Below are positions 16,674 through 25,606 of a stretch of 64,000 bases of DNA, one piece after another (within the stretch, counting starts at the first letter, position 1; each line of letters opens with the position of its first letter). The stretch is taken from contig NZ_CP114902.1 in the NCBI RefSeq assembly GCF_027497235.1, positions 5,792,001 through 5,856,000 of the forward strand. The letters are read 5' to 3'. Origin of the DNA: Micromonospora sp. WMMD1128. GTDB taxonomy: Bacteria > Actinomycetota > Actinomycetes > Mycobacteriales > Micromonosporaceae. The translations under genes and the position numbers were made by a program. The notes under the pieces were generated by a model. That model did not search any database and had not been told where the DNA came from. It saw only the letters and a list, made by a program, of their open reading frames with translations.

Positions 16674-18926
16674 TCACCCGATCGGGCGGAACCGCCGCAG
16701 CCGCAGGCTGTTCGCCACCACGAAGACCGATGAGAAGGCCATCGCCGCACCCGCCAGCATCGGGTTGAGCAGCCCGGCGGCGGCCAGCGGCAGCGCCGCC
16801 ACGTTGTAGGCGAACGCCCAGAACAGATTGCCCTTGATGATCGCGAGCGTGCGCCGGGAGAGCCGGATGGCGTCCGCCGCGGCCCGCAGGTCGCCCCGGA
16901 CGAGGGTCAGGTCGGCGGCCTCGATCGCCACGTCGGTGCCGGTGCCCATGGCCAGGCCGAGGTCGGCCCGGGCCAGCGCGGCGGCGTCGTTGATCCCGTC
17001 GCCGACCATGGCCACCACCCGACCCTCGCGCTGGAGCCGCTCGACCACCGCCACCTTGTCGGCGGGCAGCACCTCCGCGATCACCTCGTCGATGCCCACC
17101 TCGGCGGCCACGGTGGCGGCCACGGTGGCGTTGTCGCCGGTGAGCAGCACCGGGGTGAGCCCCAGACCGCGCAGCCGGTCGACCGCCGCCCGGCTGGTCG
17201 GTTTCACCGCGTCGGCCACCGCGAGCACCCCGCGGGCCCGCCCGTCCCAGCCGGCCAGGACCGCCGTGCGGCCGGCGGCCTCCGCGCCGGTCGCGGCCCG
17301 CGACACCTCCTCGGGTACGTCGAGACCGCGCTCCCGCAGCAGTCGGTTCCGCCCGACCACCACGCTCCGCCCGTCGACGGTGCCGGTCACCCCGAGCCCT
17401 TCGACGTTGGCGAAGTCGACCGCGACCGACGGTCCGGCCTGGGCCGCCGCCTCGGCGACCGCCCGGGCGATCGGGTGCTCCGAGGCCGCCTCCAGCGCGC
17501 CGGCCAGCCGGAGCAGCTCGGCGGCGTCCTCGCCGGTGGCGGGCCGCACCTCGGCCAGCGCCATCCGGCCGGTGGTGACGGTGCCGGTCTTGTCCAGCAC
17601 CACGGTGTCGACCCGCCGGGTGGACTCCAGCACCTCCGGCCCCTTGATCAGCACGCCGAGCTGCGCGCCGCGCCCGGTGCCGACCAGCAGCGCGGTCGGG
17701 GTGGCCAGGCCGAGCGCGCACGGACAGGCGATGATCAGGACGGCCACGGCGGCGGTGAACGCGGCGGTCGGCCCGGCGCCGGTGGCGAGCCACCAGCCGA
17801 GCGTGCCGGCGGCCAGGGCGATCACGATCGGCACGAAGACGCCGGAGATCCGGTCGGCGAGCCGCTGCACCGCGGCCTTGCCGGTCTGGGCCTGCTCCAC
17901 CAGCCGGGCCATCTGGGCGAGCTGGGTGTCCCCGCCGATCCGGGTGGCCCGAACGACGAGCCGGCCGCCCGCGTTGATCGTGGCGCCGACCACCGTGTCG
18001 CCGGGGCCCACCTCGACCGGTACCGACTCACCGGTGAGCATGCTGGCGTCGACCGCCGAGGTGCCCTCCTCGACCACGCCGTCGGTGGCGATCTTCTCCC
18101 CGGGGCGCACCACGAACCGGTCGCCGACCACGAGCTGGTCGACCGGGAGCCGGACCTCCTGCCCGCCGCGTCGTACCGCCACGTCCTTGGCGCCCAGTTG
18201 GAGCAGGGCCCGCAGGGCGGAGCCGGCGGTGCGCTTGGCGCGGGCCTCGAAGTATCGACCGGCCAGGATGAAGACGGTCACCCCGGCGGCGGCCTCCAGA
18301 TAGATGTTGCCGGCGCCGTCGCTCCGGGTGATGTCGAACCGGAACGGGTGGGTCATCCCCGGCATGCCGGCGTCGCCGAGGAAGAGCGCCCAGAGCGACC
18401 ACCCGAACGCGGCGAGCGTGCCGAGCGAGACCAGGGTGTCCATGGTCGCCGCGCCGTGCCGCAGGTTGACGAGCGCGGCCCGGTGGAACGGCAGCCCACC
18501 CCAGACCACCACCGGCGCGGCAAGCGTCAGCGAGAGCCACTGCCAGTAGTCGAACTGCCAGGCCGGGACCATGGCCAGCACGATCACCGGCAGGGTCAGC
18601 ACGGCGGAGACCCACAGTCGGGTACGCGGGCCGCGCAGCTCGTCCGCCGGCTCACCGGCCACGGTCTCGCGAGCCGGCGCGGGCGGCGGCGGCACCACGG
18701 CCGTGTAACCGGTCTTCTCCACGGTCGCGATCAGGTCGGCCGGGGCGACCTCGTCGGCGTACCGGACGGTGGCCTTCTCGGTGGCGTAGTTCACCGTGGC
18801 CTCGACGCCGTCCATCCGGTTGAGCTTCTTCTCGATCCGGGCGGCGCAGGACGCGCAGGTCATCCCGCCGATGGCGAGTTCGATCTGGTTCGGCGCGGTG
18901 GGCAGCGCCTTTCCCGTGGCGGTCAT
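16674..18926 (-). CDS. copA: CopA, Cu(I)-exporting P1B-type ATPase
   Basis: 750-aa copper efflux pump. N-terminal heavy-metal-associated domain with [16 protein letters not shown] (CxxC, residues ~17-32), TGES in [10 protein letters not shown], membrane Cys-Pro-Cys site [15 protein letters not shown] near residue 403, phosphorylation motif DKTGTVTTG near 448, SEHP nucleotide-binding motif ([10 protein letters not shown]) near 485 and [14 protein letters not shown] near 650. Eight membrane helices are expected for the family. GAGGAG precedes the ATG. It follows copZ by 35 bases and is presumably controlled by the CsoR boxes upstream of copZ. Confidence 0.97.
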   Translation of the reverse strand: MTATGKALPTAPNQIELAIGGMTCASCAARIEKKLNRMDGVEATVNYATEKATVRYADEVAPADLIATVEKTGYTAVVPPPPAPARETVAGEPADELRGPRTRLWVSAVLTLPVIVLAMVPAWQFDYWQWLSLTLAAPVVVWGGLPFHRAALVNLRHGAATMDTLVSLGTLAAFGWSLWALFLGDAGMPGMTHPFRFDITRSDGAGNIYLEAAAGVTVFILAGRYFEARAKRTAGSALRALLQLGAKDVAVRRGGQEVRLPVDQLVVGDRFVVRPGEKIATDGVVEEGTSAVDASMLTGESVPVEVGPGDTVVGATINAGGRLVVRATRIGGDTQLAQMARLVEQAQTGKAAVQRLADRISGVFVPIVIALAAGTLGWWLATGAGPTAAFTAAVAVLIIACPCALGLATPTALLVGTGRGAQLGVLIKGPEVLESTRRVDTVVLDKTGTVTTGRMALAEVRPATGEDAAELLRLAGALEAASEHPIARAVAEAAAQAGPSVAVDFANVEGLGVTGTVDGRSVVVGRNRLLRERGLDVPEEVSRAATGAEAAGRTAVLAGWDGRARGVLAVADAVKPTSRAAVDRLRGLGLTPVLLTGDNATVAATVAAEVGIDEVIAEVLPADKVAVVERLQREGRVVAMVGDGINDAAALARADLGLAMGTGTDVAIEAADLTLVRGDLRAAADAIRLSRRTLAIIKGNLFWAFAYNVAALPLAAAGLLNPMLAGAAMAFSSVFVVANSLRLRRFRPIG

Positions 18927-18961
18927 CGGTGCCTCCTCGGTTGCGCGGGTCCGTGGACCCG

Positions 18962-19168
18962 TCAGGCCCCGGCGAGGTCGTAGCCGGCCTCGTCCACGGC
19001 GGCGCGTACGGCGTCCGCGTCAAGCGGGCTCTGACTGGTGACGGTGACCCGGCCGGTGGCCAGGTCCACCTGGACGTCGGTGACGCCCGGCAGCGCGGTC
19101 AGCTCGGCGCTCACCGCGTTGACGCAGTGGCCGCAGGTCATGCCGTTGACCTGGTAGGTGGTGTCCAT
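18962..19168 (-). CDS. copZ: CopZ-like copper chaperone
   Basis: 68-aa single heavy-metal-associated domain with [16 protein letters not shown] (CxxC at residues 12 and 15), delivering Cu(I) to CopA. Compact ferredoxin-like fold with the C-terminal [11 protein letters not shown] strand. First gene of the copZ-copA unit, divergent from csoR with two CsoR-type palindromes between them. Confidence 0.96.
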   Translation of the reverse strand: MDTTYQVNGMTCGHCVNAVSAELTALPGVTDVQVDLATGRVTVTSQSPLDADAVRAAVDEAGYDLAGA

Positions 19169-19185
19169 CTCGCCCTCCGATCCGA

Positions 19186-19200
19186 TACCCCCCAGGGGTA
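19186..19200. promoter_or_regulatory. CsoR operator 1
   Basis: TACCCCCCAGGGGTA, a 15-bp G-tract palindrome of the type bound by CsoR repressors, in the copZ-csoR intergenic region, 17 bases before the copZ start. Repression is relieved when Cu(I) binds CsoR (family knowledge). Confidence 0.85.
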
Positions 19201-19217
19201 GGAGTCGAACGTTAGCA

Positions 19218-19232
19218 TACCCCCGAGGGGTA
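19218..19232. promoter_or_regulatory. CsoR operator 2
   Basis: TACCCCCGAGGGGTA, second 15-bp palindrome, 32 bp (three helical turns) from the first and 15 bases before the csoR start. The pair allows control of both divergent transcripts. Confidence 0.85.
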
Positions 19233-19247
19233 CGCTATCCTCGGCGC

Positions 19248-19547
19248 ATGACCACGCCGCCCACCCCGACCCGGGGCTACACCGCCAGCAAGGACCAGCT
19301 CCTCGCCCGGCTCCGGCGCGTCGAGGGCCAGGTCCGGGGCGTCGAGAAGATGGTCGAGGACGACCGCTACTGCATCGACGTGCTGACCCAGATCTCGGCC
19401 GTCCAGGCCGCGCTGGACAAGGTCGCCCTGGGCCTGCTCGACGGCCACGCCCGGCACTGCATGCACGAGGGCGCCGCCGAGGGCCGGGCCGACGAGATGG
19501 CGACCGAGATGATGGCTGCCGTGGGCCGTCTCATGAAGCGCGGCTGA
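19248..19547 (+). CDS. csoR: CsoR copper-sensing repressor
   Basis: 99-aa all-helical DNA-binding protein of the CsoR/RcnR family. The three Cu(I) ligands are visible: Cys in DDRYCIDVL, His and Cys in GHARHCMHEG (H-x3-C). LLARLRRVEGQVRGVEKM is the family N-terminal helix. ATG 19248 is chosen because upstream sequence in frame is the operator region. Divergent from copZ-copA; the YibE/F gene follows 7 bases later and may be co-transcribed. Confidence 0.96.
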   Translation: MTTPPTPTRGYTASKDQLLARLRRVEGQVRGVEKMVEDDRYCIDVLTQISAVQAALDKVALGLLDGHARHCMHEGAAEGRADEMATEMMAAVGRLMKRG

Positions 19548-19554
19548 CGGGCCC

Positions 19555-20853
19555 GTGGGCGCCGACCACGGCCGTACCGTCCCCGCGCCGCCGCGCGTAC
19601 GCCGAATCCTCGTCGCGACCGTGGTGCCGCTGTTCGTGCTCACCGTGGTCGCGGCGCTGGCGCTGTGGCCCCGGCACGGACCGGAGCCGACGGGCGGCGC
19701 GAACGTGCCGCGTCACCACGGCACGGTGACCCGGGTGGTGACCGAGCCCTGCCCGCCGACCCCGGAGGAGCCGGCGGGCGCCGCCGGGCGGTGCGGCACC
19801 GTGACCGTCGCCGCGGAACAGGGCCCGGACGCCGGCCGGGAGGTCGAGACGCCGATCCCCGCCGGGCCGGGCGCGCCCCGGGTCGAGGTCGGTGACGAGG
19901 TGATCCTGGTCGAGCTGACCGACCCGGCCGATCCGGCGGCGACGACCTACCACATCGCCGAGCACCAGCGCGGCACGCCGCTGGTGTGGCTGGTGGCGCT
20001 CTTCGCCGCCGCGATCGTGGCGTTCGGCAGGTGGCGCGGGCTGGCCGCGCTGGGTGGCCTGGTGGCGAGCTTCGCCATCCTGCTCGGCTTCGTGCTGCCC
20101 GGGATCGGCGCCGGCCGGTCCCCGCTGCCGGTGGCGATCGTCGGCGCCGCCCTGATCATGTTCGTGGTGCTCTACCTGACGCACGGGATCAGCGCGCAGA
20201 CGTCGGTGGCGGTGCTCGGCACGCTCGGCAGCCTGGTGGTCACCGGGGCGCTCGGCACGCTCGCCACGGCCGCCACCCACCTGACCGGCTTCGGCAGCGA
20301 GGACGCCACCACGCTGTCGATGTTCCAGGGCGACGTCGACCTGCACGGGCTGCTGCTGGCCGGCATCATCATCGGCTCACTCGGCGTGCTCGACGACGTC
20401 ACGGTCACCCAGGCGGCAACCGTCACCGAGTTGGCGCGCGCCAACCCGGGGCTGTCCCGGCGGGCGCTCTACCGGGCGGCCACCCGGGTCGGCCGGGCGC
20501 ACATCGCGTCCACGGTCAACACCATCGTGCTGGCCTACGCGGGCGCCTCACTGCCGCTGCTGCTCCTGCTGGTCGCCGACTCCCGCCCGGTGAACGAGAT
20601 CCTCACCAGTGAGTTCCTGGCCCAGGAGATCGTCCGAAGCGCGGTGGCCACCATCGGCCTGATCGCCGCCGTACCTCTGACCACCGCCCTCGCCGCGGTC
20701 GTCACCACCGCCGGGCGGCGCGGGCCGGACGACGACCCGGCGCCGCCCGCCCCGCGGTCGCCGCGGGAGCGGGACGAGGCGCTTGAGGCGCTCGGCGGGG
20801 CGCCCGCCGAACGTTGGCCCGGCGACCCGAGGAGTACGCAGGCCGCATGGTGA
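19555..20853 (+). CDS. YibE/F-like integral membrane protein
   Basis: 432 aa. One N-terminal helix (about residues 18-40), an extracytoplasmic beta-rich region (about 45-140) with two cysteines (PCPP and GRCGTV), then about seven hydrophobic segments. The family signature region is readable: VLYLTHGISAQTSVAVLGTLGSL and IIIGSLGVLDDVTVTQAATV. YibE/F proteins are conserved membrane proteins of unknown transport function. Hydrophilic C-terminal tail of about 50 residues. The GTG start lies 7 bases after csoR, so copper-linked expression is possible but unproven. Confidence 0.9.
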   Translation: MGADHGRTVPAPPRVRRILVATVVPLFVLTVVAALALWPRHGPEPTGGANVPRHHGTVTRVVTEPCPPTPEEPAGAAGRCGTVTVAAEQGPDAGREVETPIPAGPGAPRVEVGDEVILVELTDPADPAATTYHIAEHQRGTPLVWLVALFAAAIVAFGRWRGLAALGGLVASFAILLGFVLPGIGAGRSPLPVAIVGAALIMFVVLYLTHGISAQTSVAVLGTLGSLVVTGALGTLATAATHLTGFGSEDATTLSMFQGDVDLHGLLLAGIIIGSLGVLDDVTVTQAATVTELARANPGLSRRALYRAATRVGRAHIASTVNTIVLAYAGASLPLLLLLVADSRPVNEILTSEFLAQEIVRSAVATIGLIAAVPLTTALAAVVTTAGRRGPDDDPAPPAPRSPRERDEALEALGGAPAERWPGDPRSTQAAW

Positions 20854-20973
20854 CACTCCGCAGCGTGACGGCCGGAATCAAACGCGATGCTGGTCACGCT
20901 GGGCAATGTCGAATTCTCGCGATTGGTCGGCTTCCGGACGTAGATCCCCGGTCGGGGTGTCGGGTAACCTCGC

Positions 20974-21132
20974 TGCCGGTCACCGCCGAAGGCACGCACC
21001 GGTGCCTGCGGTACCGCCGCCCAATCGCCTCCGGGCGAGCCGGGGAACCAGGTACATGGGGTGAATCCGCGCGAGCGGTAGGGGCCACTTCCGTCCCGAA
21101 CCCGTCAGCTAACCCGGTCGGCGGCCGACGGA
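20974..21132 (+). ncRNA. ydaO/yuaA-type cyclic di-AMP riboswitch
   Basis: The conserved core of the ydaO class is present in order: GGGGAACCA (21042-21050), GGGTGAAT (21058-21065), AGGG (21080-21083) and CCCGAACCCGTCAGCTAACC (21095-21114). The outer stem is formed approximately by GGTCACCGCCG (from about 20978) and CGGCGGCCGAC (ending near 21130). The class binds c-di-AMP and in actinobacteria often precedes cell-wall hydrolase genes, as here. The aptamer ends only a few bases before the GGAAGGG ribosome-binding site, so translational control is plausible. The rest of the 289-base gap after the YibE/F gene (20854-20973) shows nothing further. Confidence 0.92.
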
Positions 21133-21142
21133 AGGGAACACT

Positions 21143-22168
21143 GTGACGGCACCCCTGCGCCGCTGGCTCACACCCGTGGTGGCCGTGCTCGCCTCGTGCG
21201 CCGTGCTGGCCGGGCCGACCCCGGCGACAGCCGCCCCGCACGCCGCCGCGCCCAGCCCCTCCGGGCACGCGGAGGACGACGACCCGCCGCTCATCACCGA
21301 GGCGATCGACTCCGCCAACCGGGCGTACCTCCAGGCCAAGACGAAGCTGACCACCTCGCAGAAACGCCAGAAGCTGCTGGCCGCCGAGGTGAGCGCGGCG
21401 GAGGCCGAGTTGGAGGCGCTCAGCCCGCAGGTCAACCAGATCGCGGCACAGTCCTATCGGACCGGTCGGATGGGCGCGATGGCGATGCTGCTGGAGAGCG
21501 ACTCGCCCGACTCGTTCGTCAGGCGTGCCAACGCTCTGGACGAACTCAACCTCTTCAACGCGCAACGGCTCACCGCCATCAACGCCGCCAAGAACCGCGC
21601 CGCCCAGGCCAAGCTGGCCATCGACGCCGAGGTGCGCGAGCAGGAGAAGCAGACGAACGCGATGGCCCGGGAGCGGACCGAGGCGCAGAAGGCGCTGAAG
21701 CTCGTCGGCGGGCTGGGCTTCACCGGTGGTCTGGTCTCGGCCACGTCGCCGGTCGCCAAGGTCGGCCCCGGCCGCACCGCCGACGGCGGGTGGAAGTCGG
21801 AGTCGTGCAGCGAGAACGACCCGACCACCTCCGGCTGCGTCACGCCGCGCACGCTGCACGCCTACAAGGAGGTCAAGCGGGCCGGCTTCAACCGTTTCGT
21901 GGGCTGTTACCGCCCCGGCGGGCCGTGGGAGCACCCCAAGGGCAAGGCCTGCGACTGGTCGCTGCAGAAGAGTGGCTTCTCGCCGTGGCACAACAACGAC
22001 ACCCGCAGGTACGGCAACGAGGTGGCCGCGTTCCTCATCCGCAACGCCGACCGGCTGGGCATCTACTACGTGATCTGGAACCGGCAGATCTGGTTCCCGG
22101 CGACCGGTTGGAGTTCCTACAGCGGGCCGTCCAACCACACCGACCACGTGCACATGTCGCTGCTCTGA
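21143..22168 (+). CDS. Secreted coiled-coil protein with wall-hydrolase-like C-terminal domain
   Basis: 341 aa. Signal peptide (about residues 1-31, cleavage after ATAA), then a coiled coil (about residues 50-190, rich in A/E/K/Q) like those that hold actinobacterial peptidoglycan hydrolases inactive, and a C-terminal domain from about 210 to the end with four cysteines and HNNDTRRYGNEVAAFLIRN, GIYYVIWNRQIW and SNHTDHVHMSLL. This end is the ARB_07466-like domain, related to LAS/M15-type metallopeptidases; the His/Asp pattern HTDHVH supports metal binding. GTG start, under control of the c-di-AMP riboswitch directly upstream. Followed by a palindromic terminator. Confidence 0.85.
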   Translation: MTAPLRRWLTPVVAVLASCAVLAGPTPATAAPHAAAPSPSGHAEDDDPPLITEAIDSANRAYLQAKTKLTTSQKRQKLLAAEVSAAEAELEALSPQVNQIAAQSYRTGRMGAMAMLLESDSPDSFVRRANALDELNLFNAQRLTAINAAKNRAAQAKLAIDAEVREQEKQTNAMARERTEAQKALKLVGGLGFTGGLVSATSPVAKVGPGRTADGGWKSESCSENDPTTSGCVTPRTLHAYKEVKRAGFNRFVGCYRPGGPWEHPKGKACDWSLQKSGFSPWHNNDTRRYGNEVAAFLIRNADRLGIYYVIWNRQIWFPATGWSSYSGPSNHTDHVHMSLL

Positions 22169-22187
22169 CGCCACACACACGCGCGCG

Positions 22188-22213
22188 AAGGGGCCGCCCG
22201 CGGGCGGCCCCTT
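22188..22213. terminator. Bidirectional terminator
   Basis: Perfect 26-base palindrome with arms AAGGGGCCGCCCG / CGGGCGGCCCCTT and no loop, lying between the convergent hydrolase-like and carbonic anhydrase genes. Confidence 0.8.
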
Positions 22214-22230
22214 CCGTCTGTCCGGTGCGG

Positions 22231-22884
22231 TCAGCCGGCGAGCGCCGGATCCGCCGGCGCGGCCGGCGCGGGCAGCGGAGCCGGTGACTGCGCCACCGTC
22301 CGCACCTCGCCGCCGCTGAGCCGGTAGGACATGCCGACCACCGCGCACGCCCCGCCCGCCACCCGCCCGGCGAGGACCGTCGACCGGGCCAGCAGGGCCT
22401 CCACGGTCTGCGCGATGTGGACGTCGATGATGCCGTCGAGATCCTCGACCCCCTGCCGGGCGGCCCGGAGCAGGCTGGGCGAGACGGCGTCCACCACCGC
22501 GCCGAGGTGTCCGGCCGGGGCGGCGCCGGTGCGGACCGCCTCCCGGGCCGCCTGAACCGCGCCGCACGAGTCGTGACCGAGCACCACCACGAGCGGCGTG
22601 CCGAGCACGGTGACCGCGTACTCCACGCTGCCGAGCACCTCGGGACCGGCGGTGTGCCCGGCGGTGCGTACCACGAAGAGGTCGCCGAGCCCACGGTCGA
22701 AGATGATCTCGGCGGCGAGTCGGGAGTCGGAGCAGCCGACGACCACCGCGAACGGGTGCTGGCCGTCGGCGACCGCGGCCCGGCGCCCGGCGTCCTGGTT
22801 CGGGTGCTGGGGCACACCGGTGACGAACCGGTGATTACCGGCCCGCAGTTCGGCGATCGCCTCGTCAGGAGTGTTCAGGCTCAT
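22231..22884 (-). CDS. Beta-class carbonic anhydrase
   Basis: 217-aa zinc enzyme interconverting CO2 and bicarbonate. The ligand motifs are clear: CSDSR (Cys and Asp-Arg dyad, near residue 50) and the His and Cys of GHDSCGA (near residue 105). The N-terminal MSLNTPDEAIAELRAGNHRF and the GSVEYAV segment are typical. Cytosolic, no signal. A Pro/Ala-rich C-terminal tail is unusual but short. Monocistronic; the terminator downstream is shared with the neighbour. Confidence 0.95.
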   Translation of the reverse strand: MSLNTPDEAIAELRAGNHRFVTGVPQHPNQDAGRRAAVADGQHPFAVVVGCSDSRLAAEIIFDRGLGDLFVVRTAGHTAGPEVLGSVEYAVTVLGTPLVVVLGHDSCGAVQAAREAVRTGAAPAGHLGAVVDAVSPSLLRAARQGVEDLDGIIDVHIAQTVEALLARSTVLAGRVAGGACAVVGMSYRLSGGEVRTVAQSPAPLPAPAAPADPALAG

Positions 22885-23056
22885 TGCTGCTCACCTCGTG
22901 TTCGCGCGGAACGACCGGGCCGGCCGGCGGTGTCGGCCTCGCGACCCACCGTCACACGCGGCCGGAAGGCACGTCAAGATTTCGTGATACGCGTTTCATA
23001 CGTCGCCGTCCCGGCCCGCACCGCGGCCGGAGCGCCCGAGCCGGGAAAGCCATACC

Positions 23057-23395
23057 ATGACCACCATGGCGACCACACCAGGCGAGGACGGGAGCCGCCG
23101 GAACTGGACCTTCCTCACCAACCACGGGCACGTGCTGCTGGTCATCGCGCGCAACCCCACCGCACGACTGCGGGACGTGGCCGCCGAGGTGGGCGTCACC
23201 GAGCGCGCGGCCCAAGCCATCGTCGCCGACCTGGAGGCCGGCGGTTACCTCCGCCGCACCCGGGTGGGCCGGCGCAACGAATACACGATCAACCCGACCG
23301 GCCGCTTCCGGCACCCGGCCGAGGCCGACCAGCAGGTGGGTGCGCTGCTCGACCTATTCGCCGCCGAACCGGCCCGGGACACCACCGAGCGGTGA
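23057..23395 (+). CDS. Winged-helix transcriptional regulator (MarR/ArsR-like)
   Basis: 112-aa regulator with a single winged helix: NWTFLTNHGHVLLVIARNP, then LRDVAAEVGVTERAAQAIVADLE (the helix-turn-helix) and GGYLRRTRVGRRNEYTI (wing). No extra sensory domain beyond a short C-terminal helix. Two in-frame ATGs (23057, 23066). Divergent from carbonic anhydrase and upstream of mycP, so either could be a target; this is not shown by the sequence. Confidence 0.85.
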   Translation: MTTMATTPGEDGSRRNWTFLTNHGHVLLVIARNPTARLRDVAAEVGVTERAAQAIVADLEAGGYLRRTRVGRRNEYTINPTGRFRHPAEADQQVGALLDLFAAEPARDTTER

Positions 23396-23453
23396 CCCCC
23401 GCCGGGCGCATGCCGTGCCCGCGTACGCCCGGCCGCGACGGTAATCTCACCGC

Positions 23454-24680
23454 GTGCGCGACAGCTTGCGGCCCGGCTGCCCACCCGCCCGGCACCGGAC
23501 CAGGTCCGTCCTCTCCGGAGCCGCGGTGGCGGCGCTGCTCGGTGGCGCGCTCGCGGTGCCCACGCCCGCCGTGGCGGCGCCGAAGTGCGGGCCCACCGGC
23601 GGTCCAGCCCCCACCGAGGTGCCGTGGGCGCTGAGCCGGCTCGATCCGGCGGCGGCCTGGCGGGTCGGCAAGGGGCGGGGCGTCACGGTCGCCGTCATCG
23701 ACTCCGGCGTCTCGCCGAGCCACCCGTTGCTTCGCGGCCGGGTGCTGCCCGGCGAGGACTTCAACCAGTTGGTCCACCTGCGCGGCCAGTGCGACCTGGT
23801 CGGCCACGGCACCATGGTGGCCGGCATCATCGCCGGTCGCGAGGGCAGCGGATCGCCGTACACCGGCATCGCGCCGGAGGCCCGCATCCTGCCGCTTCGG
23901 GTCCTGGCGGAGAACAAGGAGAACTTCGACCCCGACGTGCCGGGCGAGATCGGGCGGGCGATCAGCTGGGCGGTCGACCACGACGCCGATGTGATCAACC
24001 TGTCCCTGGTCACGCTCGACGAGCCCGCGCTGAAGTCGGCGGTCGACGGGGCCCTCCGCAAGGGCGTGGTGATAGTCGCCTCCGCCGGCAACCGGCAGGA
24101 GAACCGGGAGGACCGGCCGGCCTACCCGGCGGCGTACCCGGGGGTCATCGCCGTCGCCGGGATCGACGAGCAGGGCGGCCACGTCGGCAGCTCGGTCAGC
24201 GCGGACTACGTGGACATCGCCGGCCCCGGCCTGAACATCGTCGGACCCGCCCCGCAGGGGTCCGGCTACCGGGCCGAACCGCAGGGCGGGACGAGCTTCG
24301 CCACCGCGTACGTCTCCGGCGCCGCCGCGCTGGTGCGCGCCGCGCACCCGGACATCAGTCCGGAGGAGGTGGCCTACCGGCTCACCCGCACCGCCGACAA
24401 CCCGCCCGACGGGCACAACGCCCAGGTCGGCTACGGGATGGTAAACCCCTACCGGGCGGTGACGAGCCTGCTGGGCACCCGGAACGACGCGCCGCTGGGC
24501 GCGATGCCGCCACCCGCGCCGCACGCCGACCCGCTGGCCTGGCAACGCACCGTGGCGATCTGGGTCGCGGTCGTCGGCGCGCTGCTCGCAGGCGTCCTGC
24601 TGACGCTGAAGCCGATCCTGGTACGCGGCCGGCGGCGCGGCTGGCGGCCCGGCCGGCGCGACCTGCCACGGAACGCCTGA
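23454..24680 (+). CDS. mycP: MycP-type subtilisin-like serine protease (mycosin) of the ESX locus
   Basis: 408-aa membrane-anchored S8 protease. Signal peptide up to about residue 42, then the catalytic triad: Asp in VAVIDSGV (about 82), His in GHGTMVAG (about 117) and Ser in GGTSFATAY (about 280). One C-terminal transmembrane helix (IWVAVVGALLAGVLLTL) and a short Arg-rich cytosolic tail. Mycosins are essential, stabilising parts of type VII secretion machines. GTG start. Same strand as eccD and eccB but separated from them by the minus-strand WXG100-eccC unit. Confidence 0.95.
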   Translation: MRDSLRPGCPPARHRTRSVLSGAAVAALLGGALAVPTPAVAAPKCGPTGGPAPTEVPWALSRLDPAAAWRVGKGRGVTVAVIDSGVSPSHPLLRGRVLPGEDFNQLVHLRGQCDLVGHGTMVAGIIAGREGSGSPYTGIAPEARILPLRVLAENKENFDPDVPGEIGRAISWAVDHDADVINLSLVTLDEPALKSAVDGALRKGVVIVASAGNRQENREDRPAYPAAYPGVIAVAGIDEQGGHVGSSVSADYVDIAGPGLNIVGPAPQGSGYRAEPQGGTSFATAYVSGAAALVRAAHPDISPEEVAYRLTRTADNPPDGHNAQVGYGMVNPYRAVTSLLGTRNDAPLGAMPPPAPHADPLAWQRTVAIWVAVVGALLAGVLLTLKPILVRGRRRGWRPGRRDLPRNA

Positions 24681-24731
24681 CCGGGGCGGTTCCCCGGCGC
24701 CGCCCGCCGGCCGGCGCCGCACGGAAGCACA

Positions 24732-24766
24732 GCGGCTCCGCCCGACACGAGCCGGAGCGGAGCCGC
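24732..24766. terminator. Hairpin between mycP and the WXG100 genes
   Basis: Perfect 10-bp stem GCGGCTCCGC / GCGGAGCCGC with a 15-base loop, between convergent genes. Probably ends both transcripts. Confidence 0.65.
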
Positions 24767-24783
24767 GACGGACCGGTCGAGGG

Positions 24784-25065
24784 TCAGTTGCCCCAGACCT
24801 TGGAGTTGCTCATCTCCGTGGTCATGTAGTTTTCGCGGGCGATGCCCACCGCGCCGCCGATCTCGTTGAGGACCTTGTTGATGTCCCGCACGGCGGCGTC
24901 CCACTGGGCCTGGTGCTGCTGGTAGGCGACCCGGTCCTGGCCCTCCCACTCGAGCTTGGTCAGCATGGCCCGCAGCGTGTCCAGCTTCTCGTCGATGGTC
25001 CGCGAGATGGCCTGCATCTGCTGGTTGCTGCTTTCGAGGACAGCGTAGTCAACCTTGATGCTCAT
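24784..25065 (-). CDS. WXG100-family ESX substrate with YxxxE tail
   Basis: 93-aa helical-hairpin protein. The turn carries W-E-G in LEWEGQD (about residues 39-41), and the C-terminal YMTTE gives the YxxxE export signal recognised by ESX machines. No signal peptide, as expected. Second of a tandem pair with the neighbouring WXG100 gene (28-base gap); the two products likely form an EsxA-EsxB-like heterodimer. It would be the export-signal-bearing partner that engages EccC. Confidence 0.95.
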   Translation of the reverse strand: MSIKVDYAVLESSNQQMQAISRTIDEKLDTLRAMLTKLEWEGQDRVAYQQHQAQWDAAVRDINKVLNEIGGAVGIARENYMTTEMSNSKVWGN

Positions 25066-25093
25066 CGATTCCTCCTCTGCCTGTCTTCGCGGA

Positions 25094-25402
25094 TCACGGG
25101 TTGAGCGCAGCGTGGAACTTGTCCAGCATCTGCTGCTGCTCTTCGTCGTTGACCTGGTGGGTCGTGCCGGACTTGTCGAGCAGGTCCGCGATGTTGTCCA
25201 TCGCCGTGAGCAGCTTGCTCGTGTCCTCGGTCCAGCGGTTCATCAGGCTCTGGAAACCCGTGGACGCCTGGCCCTTCCAGGCCATGGCCAGGTCGTCGAC
25301 CACGTTCCACAGCTTCTTGAGCTCACCGTCGACATCGCTGCGCGTGGACCGCACGTCACTCGCGGCGGTGTGCAGAGAGGCTGCACTGACCTCGAACGCC
25401 AT
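25094..25402 (-). CDS. WXG100-family protein, EsxA/EsxB-like partner
   Basis: 102-aa helical-hairpin protein with W-K-G in AMAWKGQASTGF at mid-length. It lacks a YxxxD/E tail, so it is the probable passenger partner of the adjacent WXG100 protein. ATG at 25402 is preferred because GGAAGGG lies 7 bases ahead; the GTG two codons earlier is too close to it. Lies between eccC (upstream by 204 bases) and the other WXG100 gene on the same strand. Confidence 0.93.
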   Translation of the reverse strand: MAFEVSAASLHTAASDVRSTRSDVDGELKKLWNVVDDLAMAWKGQASTGFQSLMNRWTEDTSKLLTAMDNIADLLDKSGTTHQVNDEEQQQMLDKFHAALNP

Positions 25403-25606
25403 GCTCACACCCTTCCGTCATTTGTGGCGGCGGTTCCGCCGCGCCCTCCCCCGCGGCAAGGCCAACACACCCCACCGACGGACACATCATCCGAACCGTA
25501 GCGGACGACGTCCAACCCGCGCAGCCCTGCCGTCTCATCGTCGAAAACCGACAGGCCAGCACCGACAAGGCGATCCGGCGCGGACCGTACGAGTTGGACG
25601 GTACGG

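Noticed and set aside
20854..20973. Additional small gene before the riboswitch
   Set aside because: Overlapping frames exist but show no codon bias or ribosome-binding site.
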